NCBI GenBank assembly: GCA_947561585.1
Contig: CANNZV010001873.1
Span: 60,811-124,810 of the forward strand
Source: Caprella mutica
Lineage: Eukaryota; Arthropoda; Malacostraca; Amphipoda; Caprellidae
Direction of reading: 5' to 3'
DNA length: 64,000 bases
Shown here piece after piece: positions 19,901 through 60,400 of this stretch. Both the position numbers and the translations under genes were made by a program. How positions within the stretch are numbered: the stretch's first letter is position 1; each line of letters begins with the position of its first letter. The notes under the pieces were generated by a model. It was not told the DNA's origin, did not search any database, and worked only from the letters and a program-made list of their open reading frames with translations.

Positions 19901-22823
19901 TGCTCAACACAGGAGGTGTGGCTGCTTTTCTCAGTTTGGTGTACATTCTGCTCTGCGGCAGCAAAACCTGTCATCTGAGTGTAGAGGAGGACCTCACTGG
20001 CACTCTCATTACTTTAGCTATACTGGGTGAGTGGTGGGGAGAGTGAAGTGATGAGGGGAGTGAAGTGGTGAGGAGAGTGAAGTGATGAGGAGAGTGAAGG
20101 GTGAGTGGTGAGGAGAGTGAAGTGGTGAGGAGAGTGAAGGGTGAGTGGTGAGGAGAGTGAAGGGTGAGTGATGAGGGGAGTGAAGGGTGAGTGATGAGGG
20201 GAGTGAAGGGTGAGTGGTGAGGAGAGTGAAGGTTAAGTGATGAGGGGAATGAAGGGTGAGTGATGAGGGGAGTGAAGGGTGAGTGGTGAGGAGAGTGAAG
20301 GTTAAGTGATGAGGGGAATGAAGGGTGAGTGATGAGTGGAGTGAAGGGTGAGGGGAGTGAAGGGTGAGTGGTGAGAAGAGTGAAGTGGTGAGTGTAGTGA
20401 AATGATGAATGGTAGATAAAGTTTCATCAAAAAAGACAGTGAAAAATACAAATAGTCATACACACACATCGTTTTTTTTTCTTTCATTAATGAAAGTCTT
20501 AATTAATTTTTTTTTGTACATTAGCTATATGTCCTAATTTACAAAGATGCATAATAATGATGATATTGAATTATAATATACCTAATCAATTTCTATTCTA
20601 ACAGAAATGAATGCTTTTTTTCATTTTTACTGGTGAAAAAAGTATTTGTAAAAACTAAAAAAAATGATCTGAACTCAATAGTATGTATTTATATCTTTTA
20701 TTCAGTTTTACAGCTACCTACCAATCTACTTCTGTACGTTTCAATTAATAATCTAGTCACATTGAGTGCTATTTTGTCCCATTGTTTTTGACTATAGCCT
20801 TCAATGCTCTTGCTATCAGTTGGTACTCTTTTCATAATTTTATTTATCAAATATCGTCTTGAATGGTCGTCTATGTTCAAGTCTGAGAACTGACTTGGCT
20901 ATTGCAAGACATAAACAAAAAAAAGTTTTCTGAAAATAACCTTGATGTCTTGCAATGACCAAGTCAGTTACCAGACTTGTACCCATTGGGAATTTAATAT
21001 TTAATAATTAAAATTATGTAAGTAGCCCTGACAAATATCAATGACTTGAAGATAATTAGCCAAATTAACAAAAAACACCACTCATATGTGACGTACAGAA
21101 TAGACTTTTAGCTGTAGAACTCAATATAAGATATTAAATTAAAATTCTATTTCATTTTTGTTTTGTAAAATTAGTTTTTTCGACATTTAAAATGAATAAA
21201 TTTATTCATTTCTGTTAGAATAGTAATTAGCCAAGTTTCTATACTATTATTATCTACCAGATATGAATATTTTTTAGTTAAATTGTCGATTTCTTAACTC
21301 ATTTGTAGTACCTAATATTTGTTACTAATAATCGACATGTAATATTATTTATTTATCATTTTATTATTTATATTATTTGTACGGTATTAGCAAAAGTATT
21401 CAGAAGATGAAAATGATAACCAGGGCTTGAATAAAATTTCTACTCGATGGTTCCCGTTTGTTTCCACTCCCAACAGTCAATACTTTTCTGTCTCCTTTAT
21501 AGTAAAATTTATCCCCTTTTTTTACAGGCAGTTTATCCTGTGCTAACGGGGACACCTTTTCATCAGAGTTGGGATCAGCGTTAGGGACCTCTGACCCCCG
21601 CCTGATAACCACCTTGAAACGTGTACCTCGAGGTGAGAATTGTGTTAACTTTATATTGTGTTAACTCTTTATTTAGCTAAAGTTTACACACAATATTTAC
21701 AAGGTGATTGAAAAACAACTCACCCTTTTCATTTGTTAATGAAATAACCCATCCTCCTTCTTAACTCCTCCCCTTCTTTCTTAACTCCTCTCCCCCTTCC
21801 TTCGTAACTCCTCCCTTTCCTTCGTAACTCCTCCTTCTTAACCCCTCCCTTTCCTTCTTAACTCCTCCTCCATTTCTTATAAACTCTTTCGCATTTCTTC
21901 TAAACTCTTTCGCATTTCTTCTAAACTCTTCCGCATTTCTTCTAAACTCTTCCCTCATTTCTTCTAAACTCTTCCCTCATTTCTTCTAAACTCTTCCCTC
22001 ATTTCTTCTTAACTCTTTCCTCATTTCTTCTTAACTCTTTCCTCATTTCTTCTTAACTCTTTCTCATTTCTTCTTAACTCCTCCCCATTTCTTCTGAACC
22101 CCTCCCTTTTTATTCTTCAGGTACTAACGGTGGCGTCAGTGTGGAGGGCTGCCTCGCCAGTTTGCTGGGCGGGGCATTAGTGGGAATGGGACACTACCTC
22201 CTCAATCTTTGCCTCCTTCCACCACCCTCCATGAATGCTACCGTCCCTCCTTACTCCCTCATTGTGTTGGGAGCAATTGGAGGCTTCGTGGGAAGTGTTG
22301 TGGACTCCTACCTTGGAGCTGTACTTCAGTATAGTGGTGAGGAGAAACGCTAACCAGTTTGTAGAAAATGGTAAAATGTTCTCCAAGAAATACTCATTTT
22401 CCTTCTGTTCTGAGCAAAAATGTAATTATAGGAAAAATCGAAGGCTGCTAGCTCAAAAAATGTTTGAAATGTTCCATACTCTACAAACTGGAATTCGGTA
22501 GCAATTAGTTACATAAAATTACCAATTAAAATAGTGAGTTTAAATTTTAAATTATACTTTTTCTTAAATGATTGAAAATGTAGAACTGTCCAATAAATAA
22601 TAACTTACCGTACATCATTCTATATCTTTTCACTGCAAGCTAATCAGTTTGCATGTTGTTAACAGGTGTCAATGAGAAGGGGCAGGTAGTGGACACACCA
22701 AAGGCATTCGTCAACCACATCTCTGGTGCCTTTTTTCTCAGCAACACGCTAGTGAACCTCAGCAGCGGCATAATAACCGCAATATTTTTACCAGCAGTAT
22801 TTTCACTCTATTATATGTCTTAA
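16907..22823 (+). CDS. TMEM19: TMEM19, DUF92 multi-pass membrane protein
   Basis: Seven coding exons (16907-17003, 17754-17885, 19033-19170, 19877-20026, 21528-21632, 22121-22336, 22666-22823) join to 331 residues; human TMEM19 has about 336. Every junction is phase 1. Family marks are GLRKRSLVLSGALTG, NGDTFSSELGSALG, a DPRLITT segment, GTNGGVSVEG and GSVVDSYLGAVLQYSG. Hydrophobic spans in each exon predict six or seven membrane helices. The family is integral to membranes; its animal function is poorly known, and related plant DUF92 proteins act in phytol phosphorylation. I set the start at ATG 16907 because an in-frame TAG lies at 16877 and exon 1 supplies the first helix. Minisatellites abut three of its splice sites: the exon 3 acceptor, the exon 4 donor and the exon 6 acceptor. 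Confidence 0.93.
17488..17710. mobile_element. Fold-back MITE, CTTCAATTAATCACG family, copy 2
   Basis: It lies in TMEM19 intron 1. The left end is GCCCATTCTATTCTAGCAGA, and the right end TTTGCTACCATAGAATGTG is its diverged complement. Internally the word TTTACAAGAGGCGTAAA is duplicated, so the right arm is rearranged. Confidence 0.7.
17921..18155. mobile_element. Fold-back MITE, AAGTCTTTCC/CCAGACTTTT family, complete copy
   Basis: The left arm reads GTACACACGCAGG, AAGTCTTTCC, CTCCTCCTACTTTTTCCACG. The right arm repeats this in inverted form (CGTGGAAAAAGTAGGAGGAG, GGTGGAAAGACTTAA). Left-arm half copies occur at 19245-19402 and 36612-36747. It lies in TMEM19 intron 2. Confidence 0.75.
18472..19018. 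repeat. 31-bp minisatellite ending at the TMEM19 exon 3 acceptor
   Basis: There are about 17-18 nearly identical 31-bp units (GGTGACATCCTCCATAGGAA plus TAATTTACTAT). The main variant is CTCCAT versus CTACAT. The last unit ends about 15 bp before exon 3, so the array occupies the branch-point and upstream acceptor zone of intron 2. Confidence 0.95.
19245..19402. mobile_element. Half copy of the AAGTCTTTCC fold-back MITE with hairpin module
   Basis: The left arm (CGTACACACGCAGGGTTTTT, CCACCAGACTTTTTGC) is followed directly by the module TGGTATCCATGATACCTGCA and its complement. The right arm is missing. It lies in TMEM19 intron 3. Confidence 0.65.
20027..20405. repeat. Purine-rich imperfect array starting at the TMEM19 exon 4 donor
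   Basis: Irregular units built from GGTGAGTGGTGAGGAGAGTG with GTGATGAGGGG variants begin inside the authentic donor G/GTGAGT at 20026-20032. GTGAGT recurs about ten times, so the array is a run of donor-like sequences at the start of intron 4. Confidence 0.88.
20590..21226. mobile_element. TIR element in TMEM19 intron 4 with an inner hairpin
   Basis: The outer inverted ends are CTATTCTAACAGAAATGAAT and ATTCATTTCTGTTAGAATAG. Inside, CTGACTTGGCTATTGCAAGA at about 20890 is matched in inverted form near 20950-20985, which makes a hairpin of about 110 bp. A 60-codon minus-strand frame (20698-20880) is not recognisable as a protein family. The superfamily is unknown. Confidence 0.7.
21741..22108. 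repeat. Pyrimidine-rich array before TMEM19 exon 6
   Basis: Degenerate 20-24-bp units (CTTCTAAACTCTTCCCTCAT and CTTCTTAACTCCTCC variants) run to within about 15 bp of the exon 6 acceptor. It looks like a several-fold expansion of a polypyrimidine tract. On the other strand it encodes only a low-complexity Glu/Arg/Lys frame, which is not a gene. Confidence 0.88.
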
Positions 22824-24962
22824 AATACATGTAAGGCATATATTAGTCATAATTTGGGCCCCCGCACATGGGCGTCTTTTTGACGCATCGTCTTTTTCTT
22901 GCGTACAAATTTGTCCATCTATTTAACTCTTTCATACCTAAGAGCCACGTGATATTTTAGGGTCATGCGTTAATTGACGGACGTCAAAAAGACGCTAGTG
23001 TTTGGTTTGTGACAATATGCTTTAAAATCATAAATATTAAGAGTCTCACAGACGAAATGAAATGGTATCGAATACTATATACCGCTGGTGTAGAACCATT
23101 CAATACTCTTTAATTCTCTCCGTCTAAATATTCTTTATGATTTATAGAGCATATTGTCACAACCCTATTCATTTATTATACCAATTTTTCGTCTCTATAC
23201 TTAATTTAAACTAGTCACAATAGATGATAATAATAATGTAGCTATTAATTATCCTAAAATAAACATTAGGTAATACTAATTTTAAAAGGGTAGCTATTTA
23301 TTTTTAGATACCTAAATATTTATTTCAATGTATGTAACGAAATACCTCAAAACAGTTTTTAACCTTTTCTATTAGCTATATTTAATGCTATCGAATGACA
23401 TTTTTGTGTAATTTCCTGAACAATTAGGTAGTGTTTTTGTAACTCTTTTTACTATAATAAGCCTAGTATAGTATTACAATTTAATATTAAATTAAAAAAC
23501 ATGTACCTACTTAAACTGAACTCTAAATCGTATTATTTAATCATCAATAGCTGACTAGGGTAAGTTCCAAGTTATCGGACAGTTCCATATTTTCGACTTT
23601 ATGAGAAAAAAATTTATGATAATTATCATTCACCTCGTTGTATTACCTTAATTGGAATAATCTTGTTATTTTAATTCATGTAAAAGTTAATTATTATTTT
23701 GTAGCTACTTGTTTATTATATGATCGATAATTTGAAACAATTCGATAATTCAGAACTAACCCTTACCCAATTCTAACATTCACAAATCTTAATCCATTTC
23801 TTCAAAAATATGAGTTATCACTAGAACGGGCATTCATAGAGCGCATACCTTCGCCTCCCCTTTATGTTTTGATCATTTTGTCCTTTTTGTGTTCTTGATG
23901 GCTCCCAAAATCTAAGCAAATTGTTCCTGGTTCGTCCCGCCAAATTTCAGGCAATTTGGTTGAATACTTTTTGAGTTATGCGAATAACAAGATGATAAAT
24001 AAATGACAACTAAAACACAACCTTCCGCAATCTGCGAAGGTAATATCTAATAAAACATTTTACGCATTAAATTGAAGCTTACTTGATATTTCTACACCAA
24101 CGTATGGAACGAGTTGCATTAATTAGTTTGAACAAATTTGCTACAGCTATGTAATTGGAACGAACTGTCAGTAGTTCTTGGAACGAACTGTCAGTAGTTC
24201 TTGGAACGAACTTGCAGTAAATCTTGGAACAAGTTGTCATTAAATCTTGGAACAAGATGTCAGTAGATCCTGGAACGAGTTGTCGGTAATTTTTAGAACG
24301 AGTTGTCAGTAGATCTTAGAACGATTTTCAATACATCTTGAAACGAACTGTCAGTAGTTACTTAGAACGAGCTTCAGGTTGCATACGTAATTTTTGGAAC
24401 GAACTGCCTGTAGAGTCTTGGAACAAAGTTGCGGTAGTTCCTGCAACGATCTTTTCAACAATCACAATACATATCCAGTTAAATTATCCACGTATTGTTC
24501 TACTATCAATTTCTGTTATCAATTCAAATTAATTTGACTAACTAACTTGCTTTGTACGTTTCATGAATCATTCACTGCATTTAACTACATTCAAAAATTT
24601 ATCAATAACACAATTTTATTTATTCGCAAGTCTAAATTATTCATTCCCAAACTATTTCCATATTGTGAATTACAGCTCAAATTATATACATGAATCATAA
24701 TTGGTATCATTATTCACTTTTATTATTAATAGTTTTCTATTTAGTATGAAGCCCAACTGCTAGATGGCGCTAACTTATTAACTTTGGAGTGTATTTTATA
24801 CAATGGCAATGCAATCGTTATTTGTTTAGCAAGGAAAGGGCTGTGTCAAAACATATGTCAAAGTCACCTGCTGCAAATATTACCTCATTCTAATATCTTC
24901 AATAATTACAATTACCTGAGTCTGTCAACTGTTAAATAACAGAGAAAAACCTTCTACAAATC
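22824..24962. repeat. TMEM19-exchanger intergenic region
   Basis: It holds a GGTTGTGACAATATGC MITE (23004-23164), a GGGTAAGTTCC fold-back MITE (23558-23762) and a diverged tandem array at about 24165-24435 with 20-27-bp units around TTGGAACGAACTGTCAGTAG. Around 23830-24050 the sequence carries GAGTTATGCG and two CGAAGGT-like words, perhaps the relic of a retroelement. No exon is visible. The exchanger promoter should lie in the last few hundred bases. Confidence 0.6.
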
Positions 24963-54163
<29,201 letters not shown>

Positions 54164-54418
54164 TTCACTGACTTAACTCATCTGTTGTAAGACACTTTCT
54201 CACTTCATTCAATGTGGTTTAGAATCTTTTGATGGGCGGTTTGAGACGTGTTTTTACACTTGGTTCAACGTGTTTTTACACTTTGATAAACGTGTTTTTA
54301 CACGACTCGTTCCAAACCTATTTACACACGTTTCACCGTTTTTTGACTCAAAATCAAATATCAAAATTGTACTTCTTTCAAAAAGGACGAGAAGCAAAAT
54401 GTTTTGTTATTTTAAGAG

Positions 54419-54424
54419 AATAAA
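54419..54424 (+). terminator. Candidate polyadenylation signal of the exchanger
   Basis: AATAAA lies about 255 bp after the distal stop codon. The assignment is by position only. Confidence 0.5.
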
Positions 54425-54631
54425 AAAGACAAAAGGCACCTCCCTATCGTCATACTTTTTTAATTACTTTTATCAGTGCTTATTAAAATGTAAATACTTC
54501 ACATTGCTTACATAGTTCTATATCATTATTTGTACAAAAAGATTATATATATATTTAGCATATATATATATATATATCTATACTTTTTAGGATCTATATT
54601 GGCTATTTAGTAACTATATTATAGGTAGCTA

Positions 54632-54765
54632 TACAGTGAAATTCCTGAGTTAGGAAGTAGTGGTTCCATCATATCTCGAGTGCAATAGATAGTTTTCTAT
54701 GATTAAAATCATAGAAAACTACTTCATAACTCGAGTGCACTTTAAAACTCAGGAGTTTCACTGTA
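54632..54765. mobile_element. Fold-back element TACAGTGAAATTCCTGAGTT, copy 2
   Basis: A 134-bp near-perfect hairpin. The left end TACAGTGAAATTCCTGAGTT is matched by AACTCAGGAGTTTCACTGTA at the right, and the core TTTTCTATGATTAAAATCAT is self-complementary. It is related to 43858-44093. Confidence 0.8.
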
Positions 54766-54977
54766 ATTTAAAAGTGTAGGTAGGTACCTGCTTCTACAGA
54801 GAAAAATAGTAGAAAAATGTCAATACTTTATCTAAAGTGCTCTAAAAATCTCTCACTGTTGCTTTAATACATCAAACCTTTTAACTAGGTATTTTTTCTA
54901 GTTTTTAGTGTGTTCAAAATGTGTTTATTTTATTATGTTAAACTTTTTTATCCATTTTCTTATAGTATTATTTAAGG

Positions 54978-56102
54978 AGGGGAAGTTCCGAGTTATCGAA
55001 CAGTTCTACATATTCATTAAGTATATTAATTACTAACTCTACTTTTTATCAAGTATCCAGGATACCAGCAAATATTTTGTATCCAGGATACCAGCAAATA
55101 CTTTGTATCCATGATACCAACAGCATTAAATATAGAGTTAACTAATTATTTACCTCATTTTTCATTTGATCGAATAATTGGAACTATTCGGTAATTTGGA
55201 ACTCACCCCACTAAATCTTCAATTTAGAGATTATTTATTGACTTTTTTTCTCACTATTTGAAGTTTATTTTCCACAGAACTTTGTTAACTAATTTACATA
55301 TTCCCTTTATAAAGTGTACGGTTTATATTTAACTCACTCGCATATTAGATAATAGTTAATTTTTAGATACTGGAAAAACAAATTCATACCAATTTAATAT
55401 TCTAGGAAACAATATCTTGTTATTTTTTTTTGCCTTCTTAGCTTCATCTCGACGCTAGCAAGTATATAATAGAGTTGTTTTATTGGTGTTCTTCTATACC
55501 AGCAGATAAAACGCCGCGTTATCACCGCCCAGTTTCCGCCTCTTCAATTAATCACGGTTAAATGAATGTAAGGCGGTAGAAACGCTAGTATAGACTGATA
55601 ATTTGCTTTACATTCATTTAACAGTGATTAATTGAAGAGGTGAAAACGCGGAGTTTTTTCTGCCAATAGAATAGGCCTTAACAGCGTTAATAGTTAGGCA
55701 TGTTTCACGCCAGTCAAGTCAGTCATTAAGTCGTATTATTATTTGAATCTCATGTTTTGGATACCAACGACATGTTCAGTTCATGTTGAGATATAATTCG
55801 AAAGTATATATTTAAAACATGTGTTCCATATATTAGGTACAATCCATGAACTACAATAGTCAATATGTATCATCATTTAAAAGTCGTATTTAAATTAAAA
55901 TCATTTAACACAAAATCCTGTAAATCATTCAGATTCAATTAACTAGGGAAAGTTACGAATTATCGGTCAGTACCACATTTTCGGTCATATTAGAAAAAAC
56001 AATATAAAAATTATTATTGCACAGTTTTATCTAACAATTTTTATATTGTTTCTTCTTATATGACCGAAGATGTAGTACTGACCGATAATTCGTAACTTAA
56101 CC
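54978..56102. repeat. Three fold-back MITEs between the convergent genes
   Basis: 54978-55209 is a GGGGAAGTTCC-type copy with two or three TATCCATGATACCA words in its core. 55488-55677 is a CTTCAATTAATCACGG-type copy. 55946-56102 is a GGGAAAGTTACG-type copy whose arms are almost perfectly complementary. The DNA between them looks unique and non-coding. Confidence 0.7.
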
Positions 56103-56374
56103 TAGTTACCGAAGAAATTATTGGTGGTCTATTAATTCCACTAGCATTCATATTTAAAATACTAAGATAATAATAAGGCTTTCATTGATGTGTTTTGTAT
56201 ATGTTTTAGAAGTGACTATTTATCTCTTAATTAACTAGATACTGTTATCATCTATGTACTTATCAAATATATAAGTATATAAATTACAGCCTCTTATTTA
56301 CCTTATTTAAAATAAATAATTAACTAAAATGAATACATTCAGTAGAACTTTTTCCACATGAAATTCAAAGTGAG

Positions 56375-57166
56375 GTGAGTTCCCGAGTTAACGTACAGCT
56401 CCACATTTTCGGTCATGATTTTATTTTAAAAGAAGACTGAATATTCGGGCACGAAAGAAAAAATACCATGATTAAAATTAGAGATAATAATTATTATACA
56501 GGGTGGACTACAAAACAGTGTACCCACCTTACTATCAATATAAATAACGTATTTACTTATAAGTAGTTGAAATAAATTTAAAATTAGATTTTTTTCATGT
56601 ATCCATTATACCAGTCATTGCTTAAGATTGTACGTGTGCGATATTTATATTAATTCAAACTTGGGTACACCTTTTTCGTTTCCGGGCGGACGATTTTTTT
56701 AGTTGAACTGTGTTGCTGACAACAACTTATACAAATGCCATAAATTTATACAGGTAAAGCTGTTATAACGGCTACTTCTACTTTACATTATAAGGTTTAA
56801 CATTTATTTTATTTGTCTGGTTATATATTATAATCAGAGGTATTGTAATTAACCATCATTTCTTACGTTTTTTTACCCTCTTCATTTTCCTCTTTCGGTC
56901 ACAGAAAAAACCCTACATTGTGAAATAATAAGTTATTGAATGAGAATAACATTTGCGATCATTTAAGAAAAGACACTAAGTAAGAGTTATTTCAATTGTT
57001 AATACCATTTTCTAATATGTATATGATTGGTGTAACTTGTTTGTCTGCAACCCAAATCCCCTGAAAATAAAAAATATCGTTCGTCCGATAACGTAACGGC
57101 TTAGCACCTTTTTTCTTCTTCCGTTTTTGAAAATGTGGAACAGTTCGGTAACTCAGAACTTGCCCT
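56375..57166. mobile_element. Large GGTGAGTTCC-type TIR copy
   Basis: The left end GAGGTGAGTTCCCGAGTTAA with CCACATTTTCGGTCAT is answered at the right by AAATGTGGAACAGTTCGGTA and CAGAACTTGCCC. The interior, about 790 bp, is longer than in other copies and includes a segment beginning TACAGGGTGGACTACAAAAC (56500) that may be another insertion. No transposase frame is seen. Confidence 0.6.
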
Positions 57167-57169
57167 AAA

Positions 57170-57358
57170 GGCCTTGTTACACGGTGCGAGTTACTGTCGT
57201 GACAGTGGACAGCAGCTGTCCCACTGTACTCGCATGCCAGTAGCTCAATGTTCATAGCATTGAATCTCCATAACAGTTACTCGACTGATGCGGTCACACT
57301 GTGCGAGTAGCTGCGCTACAGTAACTGGCTAGCCAAACTCGCACCGTGTAACAAGGCC
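57170..57358. mobile_element. Fold-back element with GGCCTTGTTACACGGTGCGA ends
   Basis: A 189-bp inverted-repeat element. The left end is GGCCTTGTTACACGGTGCGA and the right end is its complement. The core has further inverted words (GTTACTG and CAGTAAC, CTCGCA and TGCGAG). It is GC-rich compared with its surroundings. It abuts the preceding TIR copy within 4 bp. Confidence 0.82.
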
Positions 57359-57489
57359 CAAAATCCAAACTTATATTTTCTAGTTTTAAATAGATCTAAT
57401 AGTTTCAAAATAAATATATATATATTTTAGTTTCAAATTGTGGGTACCTTATCCAATATCTTAAAATAATCCCACCCGCCACCTAACTC

Positions 57490-60400
57490 CTAGAAATCAT
57501 TGTCCTCGTAGTCCAAGTGGGACACTGCAGCCGCAGGACGTCTCCCCCTACTCCCCCCACTCCTCTTTTCCCCCACATCCTCCCCCAGTAGCCCCTCTTT
57601 CCCCTCCATGTCGCTGTCCATTCCTCCACCATCGTCTAGAATCAAATCAGAGTTCTCGGAACCGAGTGAATCCAAATCTCCCGTCATGGAGCCGAACATT
57701 AAACCTGAAAAATTGTATAAATAGAAGTTAGATTAATTTATTGGAAGAATCTGTAGGAAACGGTTATTTGAAAATTAAATGTTATATAAAAAATTCTTCC
57801 ATGTACGTTAAAATTGCTCTTTTCAATGAAATAATCTCAACCACAGAACTGCTTTAAAATTCTTGTATTATTAAGAGCCTCGCGCTTTTAGTACAGGTTG
57901 CTTAAATATTTCCTTCAGAAACTTCTCTTTTACTGATTTATCCAATCAAGAAAATAGCAAAACTGTAAACCATTCATATGATAATAACCATCAGATTTCG
58001 GAAAATAATTTCGAAATTTTATCAACCTGCAATAGTTACAATTTGAGGACATTGGAATCCATTTTTATTTATGAACAGAAGCCCCAATTAGCTTCACAAT
58101 GGACTATTTGTAGGTATTTTTTTCAAAATGTTCATTTGTTTATTTATCTGTAACATTTATTGATTTCTGTATCCTAGGTAGGTAAATTTTGTATTTAAAA
58201 TGTAGAAAATAAATATATTTAGGCTTTCCTGAGGATGATTTTTTCTTAAATCTAAAGCTTGAAGAAATAATGAAATTTTTAATTGCCATCCTTGTTTTTC
58301 TGCTTATTATCTAAATATATAAACGCACGAAGGACATTATCAGGATAGATTAACGTAAACTCACTTTTATTAGGTTTGCTCTCCACTGCTTTATTATTGA
58401 GTGATGATTTCAAAGGCCCTTCATAGTCATCATCATCACTATCGTCCCCATCGTCATCTCCATCACCACTGTCATCATCAGAGTCATCGCCAAAACCTGC
58501 TAAGGTGCCATCACCAGATTTGAAGTCCATGGCCCTCTTGTGGACGGCCTGCAGAGGGGAGAATCCTTAGGAAAGAGTCCTTGAATTGTGTTTTTTTAAG
58601 TGAATTGTGTACATTCATTTTACTACAAAGTGACATCTTGAAAAAAAAAACATGACATCTACAAATTAGAATTATATTATAAAAGTAAATAGGGAGTAAA
58701 GATTCGTTTATAATTAGTTGATATTAATACATTTCAATTAATAGTTGAAAGTCAGTTACGTCACAGTATCTGGACACTCTCACTACACGGATAGTGGGTG
58801 TTGACATAGGTCACGATAGATCAATCAGTATCTCTAAAGGCCAGATTGGTGCATGACCAACAAGTACTGCGGCGTCACCTAAAAGAAAAAGTTATAATCT
58901 TTTATTTTTCTCACCTCCCGCTGCGACAGTTGGTTTCTCTCCGCTTTTTCGATATCTTCCAATTTCTGCTCCAGAAAACTCAAACTCATAAACCTCTGAA
59001 CGAAAAAATTGTACTGCAGTTTCAACTCCTCCTCCAACTTCTCATATTCGTCCATAAAGGCTGGCCTGAAGAAACAGAAACCAGTTTATTAAATTATCCT
59101 TTCATGAAATTCCAATTTACAAAAATGGTATATTTATTTTTTTATTTTAGTTGGGGTTTAACGTCGTGCTTCAGTCATATCGTGACTATTTCGCTGACGT
59201 CAAAAGGAAATTAACTACAAGGGACTAGAAGAAGCAGTCAGAAAGGAAAGTGGCTCCATGAGCAAAGTCACTTACCATCGTCGGTGACAATGCTCATGTA
59301 TACAGAAAAGCTACTCTGTGAATGCAGTCACTCACCAAGGAATATGACGAAACGGGACACAAGCACCGGTGACTGCACTCACGGATGGAAGAGGAAAATG
59401 AAGAGGTGATAGTAAATGAAGCCTACGAGTCTACCTAACACAAAATCTAAGACCTCGTAGTTGAAGAGCATAACCCTAGCGCTATCCTCTTAAACTGCAA
59501 ATAGCGTTAAAAAATGATAAACATGGTAAAAATGAAGAAAAAACAATCTAAATTACAACAGTTCGAGGCCCAAAGGACGCCACCAACTTCGTTTCAACTA
59601 TTTTAACTAGTTGTCTGCATATTTGAACATGAACAGATGAAGAATAGCAATTTCTCATTATCTCAGCAACAACAATCAAAGGATAGTCCCAGACTACTAG
59701 CGTTTCAATCCTAAATTTAAGAGCTCTTCACCTGACTTTCTTGAGAGCCATCAGCCTCTTCTGGTTCCTCTCGAGAGCAGTCTTCTTTTTCTCACATTTC
59801 GCCTCGACTGTTTTCTCGTCCGTACCTACATTCTCTATCGCCAGTTGCGTCTCTTTGAACTCATTCTCTGTGGCGGTAATTGCGTCTTGCAGACCTCTTT
59901 CCACCTCCACCACTTCTAGTTGTCTGTTGATAACATTTGTCCGAAGTTCCTGGGGAGAAAAAACACCTTAAATGTCTAAAGCTTATTCGTAGGTATCATA
60001 GTTAGTTTCTGTGCTGAAAACTAGATAACTGCAGTAAAGAGACGAGACTAAAGGCTGGATTACACGTACACTGAATGCATCGTACGACTGATCTGTTGGT
60101 CCCACTCATCCAATTTAGTTCTCCAGATAATCATTCATGCTGAATCTTGGCAGTTGTACCAGTGGCAGCGTCGCGGGTGGCTGTGTCATTGCTTTGTATT
60201 GTCCCTGGACATATCTTCAGATAAATCAGATACGTCTAAATGCGACAGAGATTTCATTCGATTTAGGTCTAACGATTAATCTTTATAAACCAGCCTTTTA
60301 GTAGGTCCTCATTTAAGCCTGGTTCACACGTACAGATGAATCGTAAGACCTAAATCGGATGATAACTCCATCGTATTTACACGCATCCGATTTATCTCCA

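Noticed and set aside
20698..20880. 60-codon minus-strand frame in TMEM19 intron 4
   Set aside because: It lies inside a TIR element and matches no family I know. It may be a transposase scrap, but nothing supports a gene.
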